A stretch of 64,000 bases of DNA from Acerihabitans arboris (GCF_010131535.1 NZ_WUBS01000010.1:124001-188000); one strand, 5' to 3'; counted from the stretch's first letter, positions 27,530 through 38,925 are shown. Notes: generated by a model not told the origin, from the letters alone. Program-made: numbers and translations.

Positions 27530-28468
27530 TCATCCCGCCCGGCCGGGCCGATCGAACTGGTCGATATAGTCTTGCTGCAGATCCTCACAGCGGGTTTTCA
27601 GGCGCTCGTACAACTGGCGTATCGCCGGCGAAAACTGTTTACGGTGCGGGCAGATAAGATGCAACGGTATCAGATCCCCCCGATAAGGTTTTAATATCAC
27701 CTCCAGGCTGCCCGCGCGCACATCCCGGCAGACATCCAGCCAGGATTTATAGGCAATCCCTTCGCCGGCGATGGCCAGGCGGCGCACCACTTCCGCGTCG
27801 TCGCTGGTCAGGCTGCCGCTCACGCCGACCACCTGCCGTTGTCCGTCCAGATAAAAACGCCATTTATCGTAGACCCGGCCGCGCAGCACAAACGTCAGGC
27901 AATCATGGCCGGCCAGATCGGCCGGCGTCCGCGGGCGACCATGGCGCGCCAGATACTCCGGCGACGCCACCACCACCCGGTGATTGTCCGCCGCCAGCGG
28001 CAGCGCGACATAACTGGCGTCGTCCATAACGCCGTAGCGAAAGGCCACGTCCACCGGATCCTTGAAGACGTCGGCCACCTGGTCGGATAAATAGAGCCGC
28101 ACCTGCAGGTTGGGATGGTCATGGCGAAATTCGGTAATCCAGGGCAGCAACAGGTTGCGTCCCAGATCGGACGGCGCGGCGATCTGCAGCAGGCCATGCA
28201 GGCCGGTCGGTTCCTGATGCAGCAGGTCGCGCCCTTCGCGCAGGGTTTGCAGCACCTTACAGGCATAGGGCAGGTATTGCTCGCCTTCGGCGGTCAGGCG
28301 CAGGCTGCGGGTGGAACGGGCAAACAGACGGATATTCAGCTCCCGCTCCAGGCGTTTGATGGCCGCGCTCACCTGGGCCGGCAATAAATCCACTTCACGC
28401 GCCGCGTTCGAAAAGCTGCCCAGCGCCGCCGAACGGACAAACAACGCCAGATCATCAATCCTCACCAT
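27530..28468 (-). CDS. LysR-family transcriptional regulator
   Basis: This 312-residue protein has an N-terminal winged helix-turn-helix (RIDDLALFVRSAALGSFSNAA, with the recognition part around residues 15-60) and a periplasmic-binding-like effector domain. It is of the type near DNA-binding regulators such as AaeR/DmlR. It is convergent with hypF and divergent from an MFS transporter gene, the usual arrangement for a regulator of that transporter. The effector is unknown. Confidence 0.88.
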   Translation of the reverse strand: MVRIDDLALFVRSAALGSFSNAAREVDLLPAQVSAAIKRLERELNIRLFARSTRSLRLTAEGEQYLPYACKVLQTLREGRDLLHQEPTGLHGLLQIAAPSDLGRNLLLPWITEFRHDHPNLQVRLYLSDQVADVFKDPVDVAFRYGVMDDASYVALPLAADNHRVVVASPEYLARHGRPRTPADLAGHDCLTFVLRGRVYDKWRFYLDGQRQVVGVSGSLTSDDAEVVRRLAIAGEGIAYKSWLDVCRDVRAGSLEVILKPYRGDLIPLHLICPHRKQFSPAIRQLYERLKTRCEDLQQDYIDQFDRPGRAG

Positions 28469-28776
28469 ATCCCATTCCTATAAAAAAGCCGTAGGCACCA
28501 GGGGTCCCGGCGCCAATGCCTGACAAGATACCGGCAGTATAGCGCTGAACCCGGCGGAGGGGGGGATGGGAAATATTTACATAATCTTGACAAATGATAC
28601 AAATCCACAATAAAAGTAAGATTATTACGTGCTATAAACAAATAGTTAACATTTTAAAAACAATTTTTCTCGCTATATTCTCATCCGGGTAACGGGGGAA
28701 AACCCCGGCCGCATATCCCGACCCTAGCTTATTTTTCCGGTGCCACCGCGATGGCGACCGATTTAAAGATAGGACA
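28469..28776. other. divergent promoter region LysR/MFS
   Basis: This 308-bp region is GC-poor between 28570 and 28690. A TTGACA at 28587-28592 with TAAAAG 18 bp later is a possible sigma-70 promoter towards the MFS gene. No operator could be assigned. Confidence 0.35.
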
Positions 28777-30042
28777 ATGACTATGTTTAACTGGACCTCT
28801 ACACAGCGCCATGTGGCCTTAGCCTGTTTTGCCTGCTGGATGCTGGACGCGTTCGACTTTTTTATCCTGGTGTTTGTGTTAAGCGATCTCGCCTCCTGGT
28901 TTAAAACCGATATTTCCAGCGTCTCCATCTCGATCATGCTTACCCTGGCGGTGCGCCCGCTGGGTGCGCTGCTGTTCGGCCGCCTGGCGGAAAAGTTTGG
29001 CCGCCGGCCGATTTTAATGGTCAACGTGCTGATGTTTTCGCTGTTTGAACTGCTCTCGGCCTGGTCGCCTACCCTGGCGGCCTTTATCGCCTTCCGCGTG
29101 ATTTATGGCGTGGCGATGGGCGGCATTTGGGGGGTGGCGTCCTCGCTGGCGATGGAAACCATTCCCGACCGGTCCCGCGGCCTGATGTCGGGCATTTTCC
29201 AGGCGGGCTACCCCGCCGGCTATCTGCTGGCGGCGATTATCTTCGGCCTGTTCTTCAATAGCGTCGGCTGGCGCGGCATGTTCCTGATAGGCGCGCTGCC
29301 GGTGCTGCTGCTGCCGTACATCTACTTTAAGGTGCCGGAGTCGCCGGTATGGCTGGCGGCCAGGGAACGTAAAGAGAGCGTGGCGCTGCTGCCGATCATT
29401 CGCACGCACTGGAAACTCTGTATCTATATGGTGCTGCTGATGGCCTGCTTTAACTTTTTCAGCCACGGCACCCAGGATCTCTATCCCACCTTCCTGAAAG
29501 TACAGCACGGCTTTGATCCCCATACCGTCAGCATTATCGCCATCTGTTATAATATTGCCGCCATGCTCGGCGGGATCTGCTTTGGCTCCCTGTCGGAAAA
29601 AATAGGCCGCAAGAAAGCGATGATCATCGCCTCACTGCTGGCCCTGCCGGTGCTGCCGCTGTGGGCCTTCGCCAGCGGATCGGTGTTGATAGGCCTGGGC
29701 GCGTTCCTGATGCAGTTCATGGTGCAGGGCGCCTGGGGCGTGGTGCCCACCTACCTGACGGAGCTGGTGCCCGCTAATTCACGCGCGGTGCTGCCGGGAT
29801 TTGTCTACCAGTTGGGTAACCTGATCGCGTCGGTGAACGCCACCCTGCAATCCCGTATCGCCGAAGCGCACGGCAATAACTACGGCCTGGCCATGGCCAT
29901 AGTGGCGGGCACCGTGGCGATCCTGATCGGCATATTGGTCAGCTTCGGGCGTGAAACGCAGGGCAAAACCATTTCCGGTTATGATAACGGCGACCGCGCC
30001 GGCCCCGCTCCGGAAAGATCCGCCTCCGGCGCGGGCAGGTAA
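28777..30042 (+). CDS. MFS transporter, sialate/carboxylate:H+ symporter type
   Basis: This 421-residue, 12-helix major facilitator protein carries the family signature GRLAEKFGRRPIL in the first half and GSLSEKIGRKKAM in the second. The start FNWTSTQRHVALACFACWMLDAFDFFILVFVL resembles the SHS/JEN group (NanT, YjhB, lactate transporters). It likely imports a small organic acid by proton symport. The divergent LysR gene is a probable regulator. An AGGAC site precedes the ATG. Confidence 0.85.
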   Translation: MTMFNWTSTQRHVALACFACWMLDAFDFFILVFVLSDLASWFKTDISSVSISIMLTLAVRPLGALLFGRLAEKFGRRPILMVNVLMFSLFELLSAWSPTLAAFIAFRVIYGVAMGGIWGVASSLAMETIPDRSRGLMSGIFQAGYPAGYLLAAIIFGLFFNSVGWRGMFLIGALPVLLLPYIYFKVPESPVWLAARERKESVALLPIIRTHWKLCIYMVLLMACFNFFSHGTQDLYPTFLKVQHGFDPHTVSIIAICYNIAAMLGGICFGSLSEKIGRKKAMIIASLLALPVLPLWAFASGSVLIGLGAFLMQFMVQGAWGVVPTYLTELVPANSRAVLPGFVYQLGNLIASVNATLQSRIAEAHGNNYGLAMAIVAGTVAILIGILVSFGRETQGKTISGYDNGDRAGPAPERSASGAGR

Positions 30043-30479
30043 ATAACGTCCCGCTGCAAGCTATAGCGGGCGCCGCCCAGGTTGATAACCGGCCCGGGCG
30101 GCCCTTCCACGCCCCCGATCCGGGTTTTATCCCCGCCGCTTTTCATCTGGTTTGCCATCCATTTAGATTGCCATCCATGGATTCGGTTACCATAAGCCGC
30201 TGATGACGAAGCTTTGGGCATTAAACCCAGCCCCAATACTATATGAACGTCGATCAACTGCCGGCCGCCAGGGGCCAGGGGCCAGGAATAGTGCGGGAAT
30301 ATAACGAGAATAATGCGGGAAAAGCGCGATGCCGGCACAGGCATAGCGCGTAGATAAATAATGAAGGGCAATCCATATCGTTGTTGCCCAAGTTATTGTC
30401 ATCGAATAAATCGCATATTAATAAACGAATGTCAAAAAAGAGATGGTTGTTTGAATATATCATCTTAATGGTATTTTCA
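30043..30479. other. intergenic region before waaQ-like gene
   Basis: About 430 bp contain no recognisable gene. The part from about 30360 onward is AT-rich. A short run of GGCCAGG-type repeats is at about 30268-30290. The frame of the next gene is open back to 30381, so its start could lie inside this stretch. Confidence 0.3.
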
Positions 30480-31703
30480 ATGGATTTTACTAAAGACAAT
30501 AGCCGGGTTCCGGACCAGGAAGATTTTTTTGGCGGCGCGGCGCATTTGCCCGACCCCGAACCCGACCCGAAAGACGTGCGGCGCATCCTGGTGATAAAAC
30601 TGCGCCACCATGGCGACGTGCTGCTCGCGACGCCCTTGCTCACCACCCTTGGCATAAATTACGTCAACGCGCTGATCGATGTGCTGGTGTATGAAGGCAC
30701 CGACGAAATCCTGACCGGGAATACGGCGGTATACCTGGCCTACGCCGTGGACCGCGGTTGGAAGCATGCGGGGATAAAGGCGCGGCTGCTGGGAGAGAAA
30801 GCCCTGTTTAACAGCCTCAGGACCTGGCGTTACGACCTCATCATCAACCTCTCGGATCAATGGCGCTCGGCGCTATATTGTCTTGCGCTGAAGCCCAGGA
30901 TGAGCCTGGCATTTCATTATCCCAAGCGGGACTGCTGGTTTTGGCGTTATTGCCACACGCGGCTGGTGGATAACCCGCTGCGCGCCCAGTTGCATACGGT
31001 CATGAATAATCTCCAGATCCTGGCGCCGCTTAAATTACGGAAAATATCTACCCGGGTCAATATCACCTTAGGCGCCGGTGAGACCTATTATATCGAGCAG
31101 CTGCGCAAAAAATATAACGTCGGCGAATATATCCTTATCCACCCGGCGGCGCGCTGGCTATTTAAAACCTGGTCGCCATCGTCGTTCAGCCGGTTGATTA
31201 ATCATCTTACCGCCAGGGGGGAGACCGTCATCATTACCAGCGGGCCGGAGCCGGCCGGCATCGCCTGCGTTAAGGATATCCTGGCGCGCTGCGACCAGGC
31301 GCAACGGTTGATTAGCCTGGCGGGAAAACTCAGGCTGCCGGAACTGGCGGTGCTGATTGCCCGCGCCAGGCTGTTTATCGGCGTCGACTCCGCGCCGATG
31401 CATATGGCCGCCGCGCTGAAAACGCCCGCCGTGGTGCTGTTCGGGCCGAGCAACCTGGCGCAGTGGCGCCCCTGGCAGGCGCCGCATACCCTGATCTGGG
31501 CCGGTGACTATCGCGTTTTGCCGCACCCCGATCGGGTCGCAACGGACACCACCGAGCGGTATCTGGACGCCATCCCGGTGAATGATGTGATTAATGCGGT
31601 GGATCGCTGGCTGACGCCGGGAAACCAAGGCCCGTCGGGCACGCCGCACGCCGCGGAGCGCCCGGACGGCCCGGCCGTTATTGACCTGACGCTATGCGGC
31701 TAA
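30480..31703 (+). CDS. waaQ: LPS core heptosyltransferase (GT9, WaaQ type)
   Basis: This glycosyltransferase family 9 protein of about 407 residues has the N-terminal RRILVIKLRHHGDVLLATPLL and the C-terminal FIGVDSAPMHMAAALKTPAVVLFGPSN, the ADP-heptose binding region. The pattern is closest to WaaQ (heptosyltransferase III), which adds a side-branch heptose to the LPS inner core. The start is uncertain: 30480 gives about 32 residues before the conserved domain, and in-frame ATGs at 30381, 30429 and 30468 lack good ribosome sites. It overlaps waaL by 10 bp. Confidence 0.82.
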   Translation: MDFTKDNSRVPDQEDFFGGAAHLPDPEPDPKDVRRILVIKLRHHGDVLLATPLLTTLGINYVNALIDVLVYEGTDEILTGNTAVYLAYAVDRGWKHAGIKARLLGEKALFNSLRTWRYDLIINLSDQWRSALYCLALKPRMSLAFHYPKRDCWFWRYCHTRLVDNPLRAQLHTVMNNLQILAPLKLRKISTRVNITLGAGETYYIEQLRKKYNVGEYILIHPAARWLFKTWSPSSFSRLINHLTARGETVIITSGPEPAGIACVKDILARCDQAQRLISLAGKLRLPELAVLIARARLFIGVDSAPMHMAAALKTPAVVLFGPSNLAQWRPWQAPHTLIWAGDYRVLPHPDRVATDTTERYLDAIPVNDVINAVDRWLTPGNQGPSGTPHAAERPDGPAVIDLTLCG

Positions 31704-32932
31704 GCGGCAATCCCGGTTCGTTCACGACGTCGCGCCTGGGGTATTGGTGCGGCGGCACGGCGTGTTTACTGGGCGCGTCCATTCCCCTGTCTACGCTATT
31801 GATGAACCTGGCGCTGGTGTCGGTCATGTTATGCCTGTTATGCGCCAGGCCGCTGGCCTGGCGGTGGTCGTTATGGCGCCGTCCCCTGATCTGGCTGCCG
31901 GCGCTGATGCTGCTGATGATGGTCGTCTCATTATGGCATCAGGATAATGACGCGGGCGGCCTGATAGTCAAAAAATACCTTAAGCTGCTGTACATCCTGC
32001 CTTTGGCCAGCTTTTTCCTGCAGCAACGGCTGCTGGCGGGCTTATTCCTGCGCGGGTTTCTCTGGGCGAACGGCCTGGTGCTGGCCATCAGCCTGGCGGG
32101 TGGGCTGCGGTGGCTTGCTTCGTGGCAGATGGATGCGGCCAATCCCATCGTGTTCAAGCTGCATATCACGCAGAACTTTTTTATGTCCTTGTCCGCCCTG
32201 TTCTGGCTTTCCCTGGCCTGCGGCCACACCGGGCGGCGACGCGTTGCCTATGGCCTGCTGGTGCTGCTGGCGGTATATAACGTTTTATTCCAGGTCTGGG
32301 GACGTACCGGTTACCTGGCGCTGCTGGCGGGCGCCGCCGTCTGGGTATGCCTGGCCCTCGGCCGGTGGCGGGGCGGGTTGTTGGCGGCGCTGGCGGCGCT
32401 GGCCCTGCTGCTGCCCAATCGCGCAACGGACCGGATGCTGTTGGGGGTAGGCGAAATACATCAGTGCCTGCGCGCCATCAGGCAGGGCGATAGCGCGGGC
32501 TGCGACAGCTCGATGGGCCTGCGCGCCCGGTTTACCGCCCAATCGCTGCGGATGATCGGCGATGCGCCGCTGGTCGGTCACGGCGCGGGGAGCTTTTGCA
32601 GCGGCAAAACGCAGTCCGGCTACTATTTTAACGCCCATAACGAATTTTTGATGCAGGCTACCCAGTCGGGATTGATTGGCCTGGGGATTTACCTGGCCTG
32701 GCTGTACCAGGGTTTCCACGCCGCCTGGCGGCTTGCGCCTCTCGCCAGGAACAGTGTTATGGCGGTCCTCTCCAGCTACCTGGTGGGGAATTTATTCAAC
32801 AGCTTTTTGCTCGACTCGGCGGAAAGCCTGTTTTTTATCGCCCTTACCGCTATCCTGGCCGGCTGCCCGCCCGCCCTCAGGCAATTTTACGGCGAAACAT
32901 CCAATACGCCGCGCTGCCGGTGGTGGCGGTGA
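31694..32932 (+). CDS. waaL: O-antigen ligase-like membrane protein
   Basis: This 412-residue polytopic protein (about 11 helices) has the Wzy_C/O-antigen ligase periplasmic loop. The key residues are in [21 protein letters not shown] (His and Glu), and RTGY is at the start of the conserved domain. It should join O-antigen or another polymer to lipid A-core. It overlaps the waaQ-like gene at its 5' end, and its 3' end overlaps the convergent ybhR gene by 56 bp. Ligases are poorly conserved, so a polymerase role cannot be excluded. Confidence 0.75.
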   Translation: MRLSGNPGSFTTSRLGYWCGGTACLLGASIPLSTLLMNLALVSVMLCLLCARPLAWRWSLWRRPLIWLPALMLLMMVVSLWHQDNDAGGLIVKKYLKLLYILPLASFFLQQRLLAGLFLRGFLWANGLVLAISLAGGLRWLASWQMDAANPIVFKLHITQNFFMSLSALFWLSLACGHTGRRRVAYGLLVLLAVYNVLFQVWGRTGYLALLAGAAVWVCLALGRWRGGLLAALAALALLLPNRATDRMLLGVGEIHQCLRAIRQGDSAGCDSSMGLRARFTAQSLRMIGDAPLVGHGAGSFCSGKTQSGYYFNAHNEFLMQATQSGLIGLGIYLAWLYQGFHAAWRLAPLARNSVMAVLSSYLVGNLFNSFLLDSAESLFFIALTAILAGCPPALRQFYGETSNTPRCRWWR

Positions 32933-33983
32933 TCGCCAGCAGCGGCCACAGGCTATGCCAGATAATGGCGAAATCCGCGTCCTTGAGGTAAATCTCCTTG
33001 ATGATATCGGTGAAATGCCGAACCGGATTTATCCAGGTCAGGGTTTGCAGCCACTCCGGCATATTCTCCACCGGCGAAACATAACCCGACAGCAGGATCG
33101 CCGGCATGATAAACACAAAAACGCCGATAAACGCCTGCTGCTGCGTCGAGCACAGCGAGGAGATCAGCAGGCCGAAACCCACCAGCGACAGGCCGTAGAT
33201 CAGCATGGCGCCGTAAAACAGCAGCAGCGAGCCGGCAAAGGGGATGCGGTAGCCTAATATGCCGACGATCAGCACGATGGAGGCCTGGACGCTGGCCACC
33301 ACCAGCGCCGGCACCGCCTTGCCGATAAAAATCTGCCAGGTGGTCAACGGCGAGACCAGCAGCTGCTCCAAGGTGCCCTGTTCCCGTTCCCGCGCCACCG
33401 ACAGCGAGGTGACGATCAATACGCCGATGGTGGTGATCAGGGCAATCAGCGACGGCACCACAAACCACTTATAGTCCAGGTTGGGGTTATACCAGTTGCG
33501 TATCACCAGCTCGCTGTTGTTGGGTTTGACCTGCCGCGCGGTAAGCTCCAACTGGTAATCGCGCACAATTTGCTGGATATAGTTAGCCGCAATCTGCGCG
33601 CTGTTGGAGTTGCGTCCGTCCAGCAGCAGCTGCAACGGCGCCGCGACACCGCCGGCCAGATCGCGGGAAAACTCCGCCGGGAAACGCACCACCAGCAGGG
33701 CGCGCTGGTTATCCAGGGTGCCGCGGATTTGCTGCGGGCTCCTTAGCAGCAGCACCTCGGAAAACGCCTTGGCCTTGGCGAAACGCTGGGTCAGCTCAAC
33801 GGAGGCCTGGCCGCTGTCCTCGCTGTAAACCGCGATGGTGGCATGGGTGACCTCCAGCGTGGCGGCAAAAGGAAACAGCAGCACCTGCAGGATAACCGGC
33901 ATGATCAGGATCGCCCGGGTTTGCGGCTCACGCAGCAGCGACTGCATTTCTTTGACGATAAGCGTCCATAAGCGATAAAACAT
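32877..33983 (-). CDS. ybhR: ABC-2 type drug exporter permease YbhR
   Basis: This 368-residue ABC-2 permease has one N-terminal helix, a periplasmic domain and five helices with [17 protein letters not shown]. It is the last gene of a cecR-ybhGFSR operon and pairs with YbhS as membrane part of an exporter. In E. coli this system affects sensitivity to cefoperazone and chloramphenicol and has been linked to Na+ efflux. It lies 9 bp after ybhS. The C-terminal end overlaps the convergent waaL gene. Confidence 0.93.
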   Translation of the reverse strand: MFYRLWTLIVKEMQSLLREPQTRAILIMPVILQVLLFPFAATLEVTHATIAVYSEDSGQASVELTQRFAKAKAFSEVLLLRSPQQIRGTLDNQRALLVVRFPAEFSRDLAGGVAAPLQLLLDGRNSNSAQIAANYIQQIVRDYQLELTARQVKPNNSELVIRNWYNPNLDYKWFVVPSLIALITTIGVLIVTSLSVAREREQGTLEQLLVSPLTTWQIFIGKAVPALVVASVQASIVLIVGILGYRIPFAGSLLLFYGAMLIYGLSLVGFGLLISSLCSTQQQAFIGVFVFIMPAILLSGYVSPVENMPEWLQTLTWINPVRHFTDIIKEIYLKDADFAIIWHSLWPLLAITATTGSAAYWMFRRKIA

Positions 33984-33992
33984 AGCGGTTCC

Positions 33993-35135
33993 CTAATCCA
34001 GCCGGCGTTTGGTTTTCCAGGCCGTCAGGCCGATAAATCCCACGGCGGAAGCCACCAGGAACAGGGTATTGACCAGCAATATCCCGCCGATATTGCCCGC
34101 CAGGAACAGGCTTTGCAGCGTGCTGACAAAATAGCGCGCCGGGATGATATAGGTCACCGCGCGCACCACGGCGGGCATGCTGTCTATCTGGAAGATAAAA
34201 CCGGACAGCATCACCGCGGGCAGGAACGCCGCGTTGAGCGCCACCATCGCGGCGTTAAACTGGTTGCGGGTTAGGGTGGAAATCAACAATCCCATGCCCA
34301 GGGTGCTGGCCAAAAACAGGCTGCTGATGCCGAACAGCACCAGCAGCGAGCCGCGAAACGGCACGCCCATGACAAATACCGCCACCGCCATGCACAGCGC
34401 CATCGCCACCATGCCCAGTACATAATAAGGCAACAGTTTGGACAACAGCAGTTCGGCGCGCGTGACCTGGGTGGAGAGCAGCGCCTCCATGGTGCCGCGC
34501 TCCCATTCCCGCGCAATTACCAGCGAGGTCAGGATCGCCCCGATCACCGTCATGATAATGGTAATGGCGCCGGGAATAATAAAATGCTGGCTCACCGCCG
34601 CCGGGTTAAACCAATAACGCACCCTGACGTCGATCAGCTGGTGAAAGGCCTGGCCGCGATCTTCGGCCCGCTGCCGCTGCCAGATTTGCCAGATGCCCTG
34701 GGCATAACCCTGTACGAAGCTGGCGGTATTGGGTTCGCTGCCGTCGGTAATCACCTGGATTGGCGCGCTATTGCCGGCCCGATTCATATTGACGTCGAAG
34801 TTCACCGGGATCACGATCAGCCCGCGGATTTTGCCCGCCTGCATCAGCGCCACCAACCGCTGGCGGTTATCGCTGATGGTCGGGGCGATATAGGGTGAAC
34901 CGGCGAAAGCCTGCGCCAGATCGCGGGCGTCCTCGCTGTGCTGCTCCATCAGGATGCCCACGCGCAGGCGACTGGAGTCCAGGTTGATGCCATAGCCGAA
35001 GATAAACAGCAGCATCAGGGGAATGACGAAGGCAATCAGGCCGCTGCTGGGATCGCGCAGGATCTGGCGCGTTTCTTTGTCGCACAGGGCGCGCAGCCGG
35101 CGCCATGAGAAACGCGTATCGTCATGCCGCTTCAT
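33993..35135 (-). CDS. ybhS: ABC-2 type drug exporter permease YbhS
   Basis: This 380-residue ABC-2 permease matches E. coli YbhS (377 aa). Segments [38 protein letters not shown] and [19 protein letters not shown] are diagnostic. The start at 35135 (MKRHDDTRF) has AAGGA at suitable distance and overlaps ybhF by 14 bp; an ATG at 35153 is less likely. Confidence 0.93.
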   Translation of the reverse strand: MKRHDDTRFSWRRLRALCDKETRQILRDPSSGLIAFVIPLMLLFIFGYGINLDSSRLRVGILMEQHSEDARDLAQAFAGSPYIAPTISDNRQRLVALMQAGKIRGLIVIPVNFDVNMNRAGNSAPIQVITDGSEPNTASFVQGYAQGIWQIWQRQRAEDRGQAFHQLIDVRVRYWFNPAAVSQHFIIPGAITIIMTVIGAILTSLVIAREWERGTMEALLSTQVTRAELLLSKLLPYYVLGMVAMALCMAVAVFVMGVPFRGSLLVLFGISSLFLASTLGMGLLISTLTRNQFNAAMVALNAAFLPAVMLSGFIFQIDSMPAVVRAVTYIIPARYFVSTLQSLFLAGNIGGILLVNTLFLVASAVGFIGLTAWKTKRRLD

Positions 35136-36864
35136 TGTCGCCGTCCTTGTCAAAATTCTGCACCAGCTCGATAAACGCCTGTTCCATGGTGGGATTCGGC
35201 GTCCGTTGGTCCGCCGCCTGCTGTTTCAGCTCGTCCGGCGTACCGCTGGCGATCAGCTTGCCTTGATAGACCAGCCCGATGCGGTCGCAATATTCCGCCT
35301 CGTCCATAAAATGGGTAGTGACCATTACGGTGACGCCTTTCTCCACCATGCCGTTGATATGCTGCCAGAATTCGCGGCGGGTGAGGGGGTCGACGCCGGA
35401 AGTGGGCTCATCGAGAAACAGGATATCCGGCTCGTGCATCAGCGAGCAGGCCAGCGCTAGCCGCTGCTTAAATCCCAACGGCAACGCATCGGGGGTCTGG
35501 TGCAATATCGGGCCGAAATCAAACGCCGCGCTCATCTCGTCAATTTTTCGGCACCGGCGCTTGCCATGCAGCCCATAAACGCCTGAAAAAAACCGCAGGT
35601 TTTGCTCTACGGTCAGGTTGCCGTAAAGCGAAAATTTTTGCGCCATATAACCCAGCCGCTGGCGGGCTTTGCCGGAGCGGGTCTTTAAATCCATTCCCAA
35701 CACCAGCGCCTGGCCGGAGGTGGGGATCAGCAGGCCGCACATCATTTTAAAGGTGGTGGATTTGCCGGCGCCGTTCGGCCCCAGCAGGCCAAAAATTTCC
35801 CCCCGGGTCACCTTGAAGTCCACATTATCGGTGGCGGCGAAATTGCCGAATTTTTTTGTCAGCCCCCGGGCCTCGATCATCGTCTCGTCACGACTGCCGC
35901 CGACCTGCGGCATAATGTCCGCCAGCGCCCGTTTGGCGCCCGGGCCGCCGCCGAGCAAATCGATAAAGGCGTCTTCAAAACGCGGCGCCGCTTCCTTGAT
36001 GCTATCGTCGGGCAGGCCGAGCGCCTGGCCGAGCGTCGCCAGGTCGGCGTCTTTTTTCAGGATCAGGCGTACGGATTTGCCCTGGATAACGCCGTCGCCA
36101 ATCTGCGGCAGGCGCAGCGCGCGCTGCAGCAGCCGGCGATGGGTGCCGGACGCGTCGGCGGCCAGTACCGTGCGGCCCGCCATCGTTTCCGTCAGCGCCC
36201 TGGGCGCGCCGCTATAGATCAACTCCCCTTCGTTCATCAGCAGCACCTCGCGACACTGCTCCGCCTCATCCAGATAAGAGGTGCTCCAGAGGATCAGCAT
36301 GCCGTCGTCGGCCAGCTCATGCACCATGCGCCAAAGCTCGCGACGGGAAATGGGATCCACGCCGACCCCCGGCTCGTCGAGCAGCAACACCTTGGGCTGG
36401 CCAATCAGCGTACAGGCCAGGCCGAGTTTTTGTTTCATCCCGCCCGACAGCTTGCCGGCCAGGCGGGCGGTAAAGCGGGTCAGATCGGTAAAGGCCAGCA
36501 GGCGCTCAAAGGTCTGTTGACGCTCATCGCCGGTAACGCCGCGCAGGGAGGCGTACAGCCTTAAATTTTCCATCACCGTCAGGTCTTCATACAGGCCGAA
36601 TTTTTGCGGCATATACCCAAGGATGGCGTGCAGCCGGGCGTCCTCCGTTACCGGATCCAGTCCAACCACCCGCATGGCGCCCCGGCTTGGCGTCAACAGG
36701 CCGGCCAGCATGCGCAGCAGGGTGGTCTTGCCCGCGCCGTCCGGGCCGACCAGCCCGGTGACCCCGCCGCTTTGCAGGGTGATGGTCAGGCTGGCGACCG
36801 CCGGCTTGTCCCGCGACGGAAAACGTTTCTCCAGCGCGTCCAGGACAATCAGGTTAGCGGGCAT
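35122..36864 (-). CDS. ybhF: ABC exporter ATPase YbhF, two nucleotide-binding domains
   Basis: This 580-residue protein carries two ABC ATPase domains in one chain, as in E. coli YbhF (578). Walker A motifs are GPDGAGKTT (about residue 40) and GPNGAGKST in the second half. Signature [12 protein letters not shown] is in the first domain and the degenerate [12 protein letters not shown] in the second. The start is [17 protein letters not shown]; the longer frame upstream lies in ybhG. It overlaps both neighbours. Confidence 0.94.
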   Translation of the reverse strand: MPANLIVLDALEKRFPSRDKPAVASLTITLQSGGVTGLVGPDGAGKTTLLRMLAGLLTPSRGAMRVVGLDPVTEDARLHAILGYMPQKFGLYEDLTVMENLRLYASLRGVTGDERQQTFERLLAFTDLTRFTARLAGKLSGGMKQKLGLACTLIGQPKVLLLDEPGVGVDPISRRELWRMVHELADDGMLILWSTSYLDEAEQCREVLLMNEGELIYSGAPRALTETMAGRTVLAADASGTHRRLLQRALRLPQIGDGVIQGKSVRLILKKDADLATLGQALGLPDDSIKEAAPRFEDAFIDLLGGGPGAKRALADIMPQVGGSRDETMIEARGLTKKFGNFAATDNVDFKVTRGEIFGLLGPNGAGKSTTFKMMCGLLIPTSGQALVLGMDLKTRSGKARQRLGYMAQKFSLYGNLTVEQNLRFFSGVYGLHGKRRCRKIDEMSAAFDFGPILHQTPDALPLGFKQRLALACSLMHEPDILFLDEPTSGVDPLTRREFWQHINGMVEKGVTVMVTTHFMDEAEYCDRIGLVYQGKLIASGTPDELKQQAADQRTPNPTMEQAFIELVQNFDKDGDNEAA

Positions 36865-37900
36865 TGGCAACCCCGCCGGCGGGCGGGTTGACCCGCTCGG
36901 CGGGCGTTTCCCCACCGTCGGCAAAGTCCAGGGTTACCGGCATTCCCTGGCGCAGCCGGTCGTCGGCGTCGGTCACGATGATCCGCAGGCGATACACCAG
37001 ATCGGTGCGCAGCTCCGGCGTTTCCACGTTTTTCGGCGTAAATTCCGCCGTTGGCGAGACAAAGCCGATTTTACCGTGGTAGGCCTTATCCGGCAGGCCG
37101 TCGACGCGGATGATAATCCGGGTGCCGGGCGCCGCCTGGCTTAAGTTGCGTTCATCGATATAGGCGCGCACCCATACCGGGCGGGTCAGTGATAGGGTGA
37201 ATACCGTGTCGCCGGCGCTGAGCATGCTGCCGGCCTCCTGCGCCCGGGTTAGCACCGTGCCGCCCGAGGGCGCCGCCAGCATGGTGTCGGTAACGTCCAG
37301 GGCGGCCTGGTCAAGCGCCGCCTGCGCCTGGGCCAACGCCGCGGCGGCGGCGGTGATTTCCTGCGGGCGGTTGCCGGTCTGGTACTGCTGCAGCTTATCC
37401 TTGGCCGCCTGCAGATTAGCCTTGGCCTGGTTGCCGGCGGCTAACGCATCCTCCAGCTGGTCGGCGGAAATAGCCCGTTTAGCCCATGCGCCCTGCTGGC
37501 GATGATAAAAGCTGTCGGCATAATTAAAGGCGGCCTGCAGCTGCGCCAGCTGCGAGCGCACCTGGGCGATCTCCTCGCCGCGATAGCCTGAACGGGTTAA
37601 ATCCAGCTTGGCCGCGGCGCTGTCCACATTGGCCTGGGCCTGCGCGAGGGCGTTGCGATAAGGCGCGTCGTCGAGTTTCGCCAGCACCTGGCCCGGATGA
37701 ACGATATCCCCTTCGTCCACCGTCAGCCGCGCCAGGCGCCCGCCGACCCGAAAGCCCAGGTTGACGGTGCGTATATCCACGTTGCCGTAGAGGGTCAGCG
37801 GCTGGCCGTGCTGGCGGCGATAGTAGATTACGCCGGCTATCGCCGCGGCCAGCAGGGCGATGATAATGATGATAACCACGGCAAGGCTTTTTTTCTTCAT
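36854..37900 (-). CDS. ybhG: membrane fusion protein YbhG (HlyD family)
   Basis: This 348-residue periplasmic adaptor has an N-terminal membrane anchor (residues about 5-27). It also has a biotinyl-lipoyl part ([20 protein letters not shown]), a long Ala/Gln-rich coiled coil and a beta-barrel region ([14 protein letters not shown]). It would connect the YbhFSR pump to an outer-membrane channel such as TolC. Its ATG overlaps the cecR stop by 4 bp. E. coli YbhG is 332 residues; the C-terminus here is longer. Confidence 0.93.
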   Translation of the reverse strand: MKKKSLAVVIIIIIALLAAAIAGVIYYRRQHGQPLTLYGNVDIRTVNLGFRVGGRLARLTVDEGDIVHPGQVLAKLDDAPYRNALAQAQANVDSAAAKLDLTRSGYRGEEIAQVRSQLAQLQAAFNYADSFYHRQQGAWAKRAISADQLEDALAAGNQAKANLQAAKDKLQQYQTGNRPQEITAAAAALAQAQAALDQAALDVTDTMLAAPSGGTVLTRAQEAGSMLSAGDTVFTLSLTRPVWVRAYIDERNLSQAAPGTRIIIRVDGLPDKAYHGKIGFVSPTAEFTPKNVETPELRTDLVYRLRIIVTDADDRLRQGMPVTLDFADGGETPAERVNPPAGGVANAR

Positions 37901-38595
37901 GTCGTTTTGCCTGTATTATCGGCCTGTCCGGCCCGCAATCCGTTGAGAAACCAGTCGATATGTTGCGCCAAAACCCGATTGATCTGTGTGACCTGCGCCG
38001 GGCCCAGCCCGCGCCAGCCGGCGCGCAGCAGGATAGTTTCCCGCGCCAGCCGGAACGACAGCACTTCGCCCAGCAGGGCATGGGTATGGAGCATCGTGTC
38101 GATTGACGCGGCGTCGCAACCGGTAAAACCGGCCACCAGCCGAGTCATGCGCTGATGCATCGGCGCAATCGCCTGCTGATGGATAAGCGTATACGCCTCG
38201 GTGGGCGTCAGCTGCTCCCGCGAGATGATTTTGCTCAGGTTCAGCGTTTCCTTACTGGCCAGCAGTTCGGTAAAGGTCATCATGCATTCATGGAGATAAT
38301 GCCGGCATTGCGCGGCATCGATTTCCGGCTGCGCCAGCAGCAAATCAATCTTTGCCGATTGGGAAGATAAGGCCTGCTTGATAAAATCCGCGATCCACTG
38401 GGCGACCGCCAGGTACAGGCCCTCCTTGGAGCCAAAATAATAAAAAATTGCGGCGATATTTTGTCCGGACCGCTGGGCTATTTCACGTGTGGTCGCGGTT
38501 TGCGGACCTTTTTCACCAAATAATTCAATACCTGCGGCGATCAGCTGGGTTTTCGCCTGTTCGCCGCGGGTGGTCGGCGTCGGGGAGGAGGGCAT
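37897..38595 (-). CDS. cecR: TetR-family repressor CecR
   Basis: This 232-residue TetR regulator has its helix-turn-helix at about residues 25-65 ([29 protein letters not shown]). It heads the ybhGFSR operon, as in E. coli, where CecR (YbiH) represses ybhGFSR and rhlE. The start was put at [13 protein letters not shown]; the frame upstream is open but not protein-like and would cover the operator. Confidence 0.93.
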   Translation of the reverse strand: MPSSPTPTTRGEQAKTQLIAAGIELFGEKGPQTATTREIAQRSGQNIAAIFYYFGSKEGLYLAVAQWIADFIKQALSSQSAKIDLLLAQPEIDAAQCRHYLHECMMTFTELLASKETLNLSKIISREQLTPTEAYTLIHQQAIAPMHQRMTRLVAGFTGCDAASIDTMLHTHALLGEVLSFRLARETILLRAGWRGLGPAQVTQINRVLAQHIDWFLNGLRAGQADNTGKTT

Positions 38596-38610
38596 GGCGG
38601 CTCCAAAAAA

Positions 38611-38630
38611 TAAGTCAAACGTTTGATTAA
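38611..38630. promoter_or_regulatory. CecR operator candidate
   Basis: A perfect 12-bp palindrome TCAAACGTTTGA sits at 38615-38626 with partly symmetric flanks, about 20 bp upstream of the cecR ATG. This is the expected place for autoregulation by a TetR-type repressor. Confidence 0.6.
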
Positions 38631-38925
38631 CTTTACGCCCGAAAACCTGGGGTTGTAAAGCAGCCGGCCAGCCTATTTTTTGGCGGGGTAGGGAATATGT
38701 CCGGTGGAACACGTCGCCGCCAACCTGAGGTTTCTTTACCACCGACACATCCGGAAACAGCGGTGGGAACAAACATATCTATCTTTACAGTACTTTAGGT
38801 ATTTAATTAATGATTGATAAAATAATACTTGATCCGGGACGCGAAGGTGTCTATCATTAACTTATCGAACGTTAACAAATTAACGTCCAGTCCAATAACG
38901 GTTCATCTAATTGAGAAGAGACATC
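38631..38925. other. intergenic region cecR/DUF1471 gene
   Basis: Nearly 300 bp lie between the divergent cecR and the DUF1471 gene. The right half is AT-rich and presumably holds the promoter of the small periplasmic protein. No gene was seen. Confidence 0.35.

Noticed and set aside
37897-38772. longer start for CecR at 38772
   Set aside because: The added 59 residues show no TetR homology and would place the candidate operator inside the coding region.
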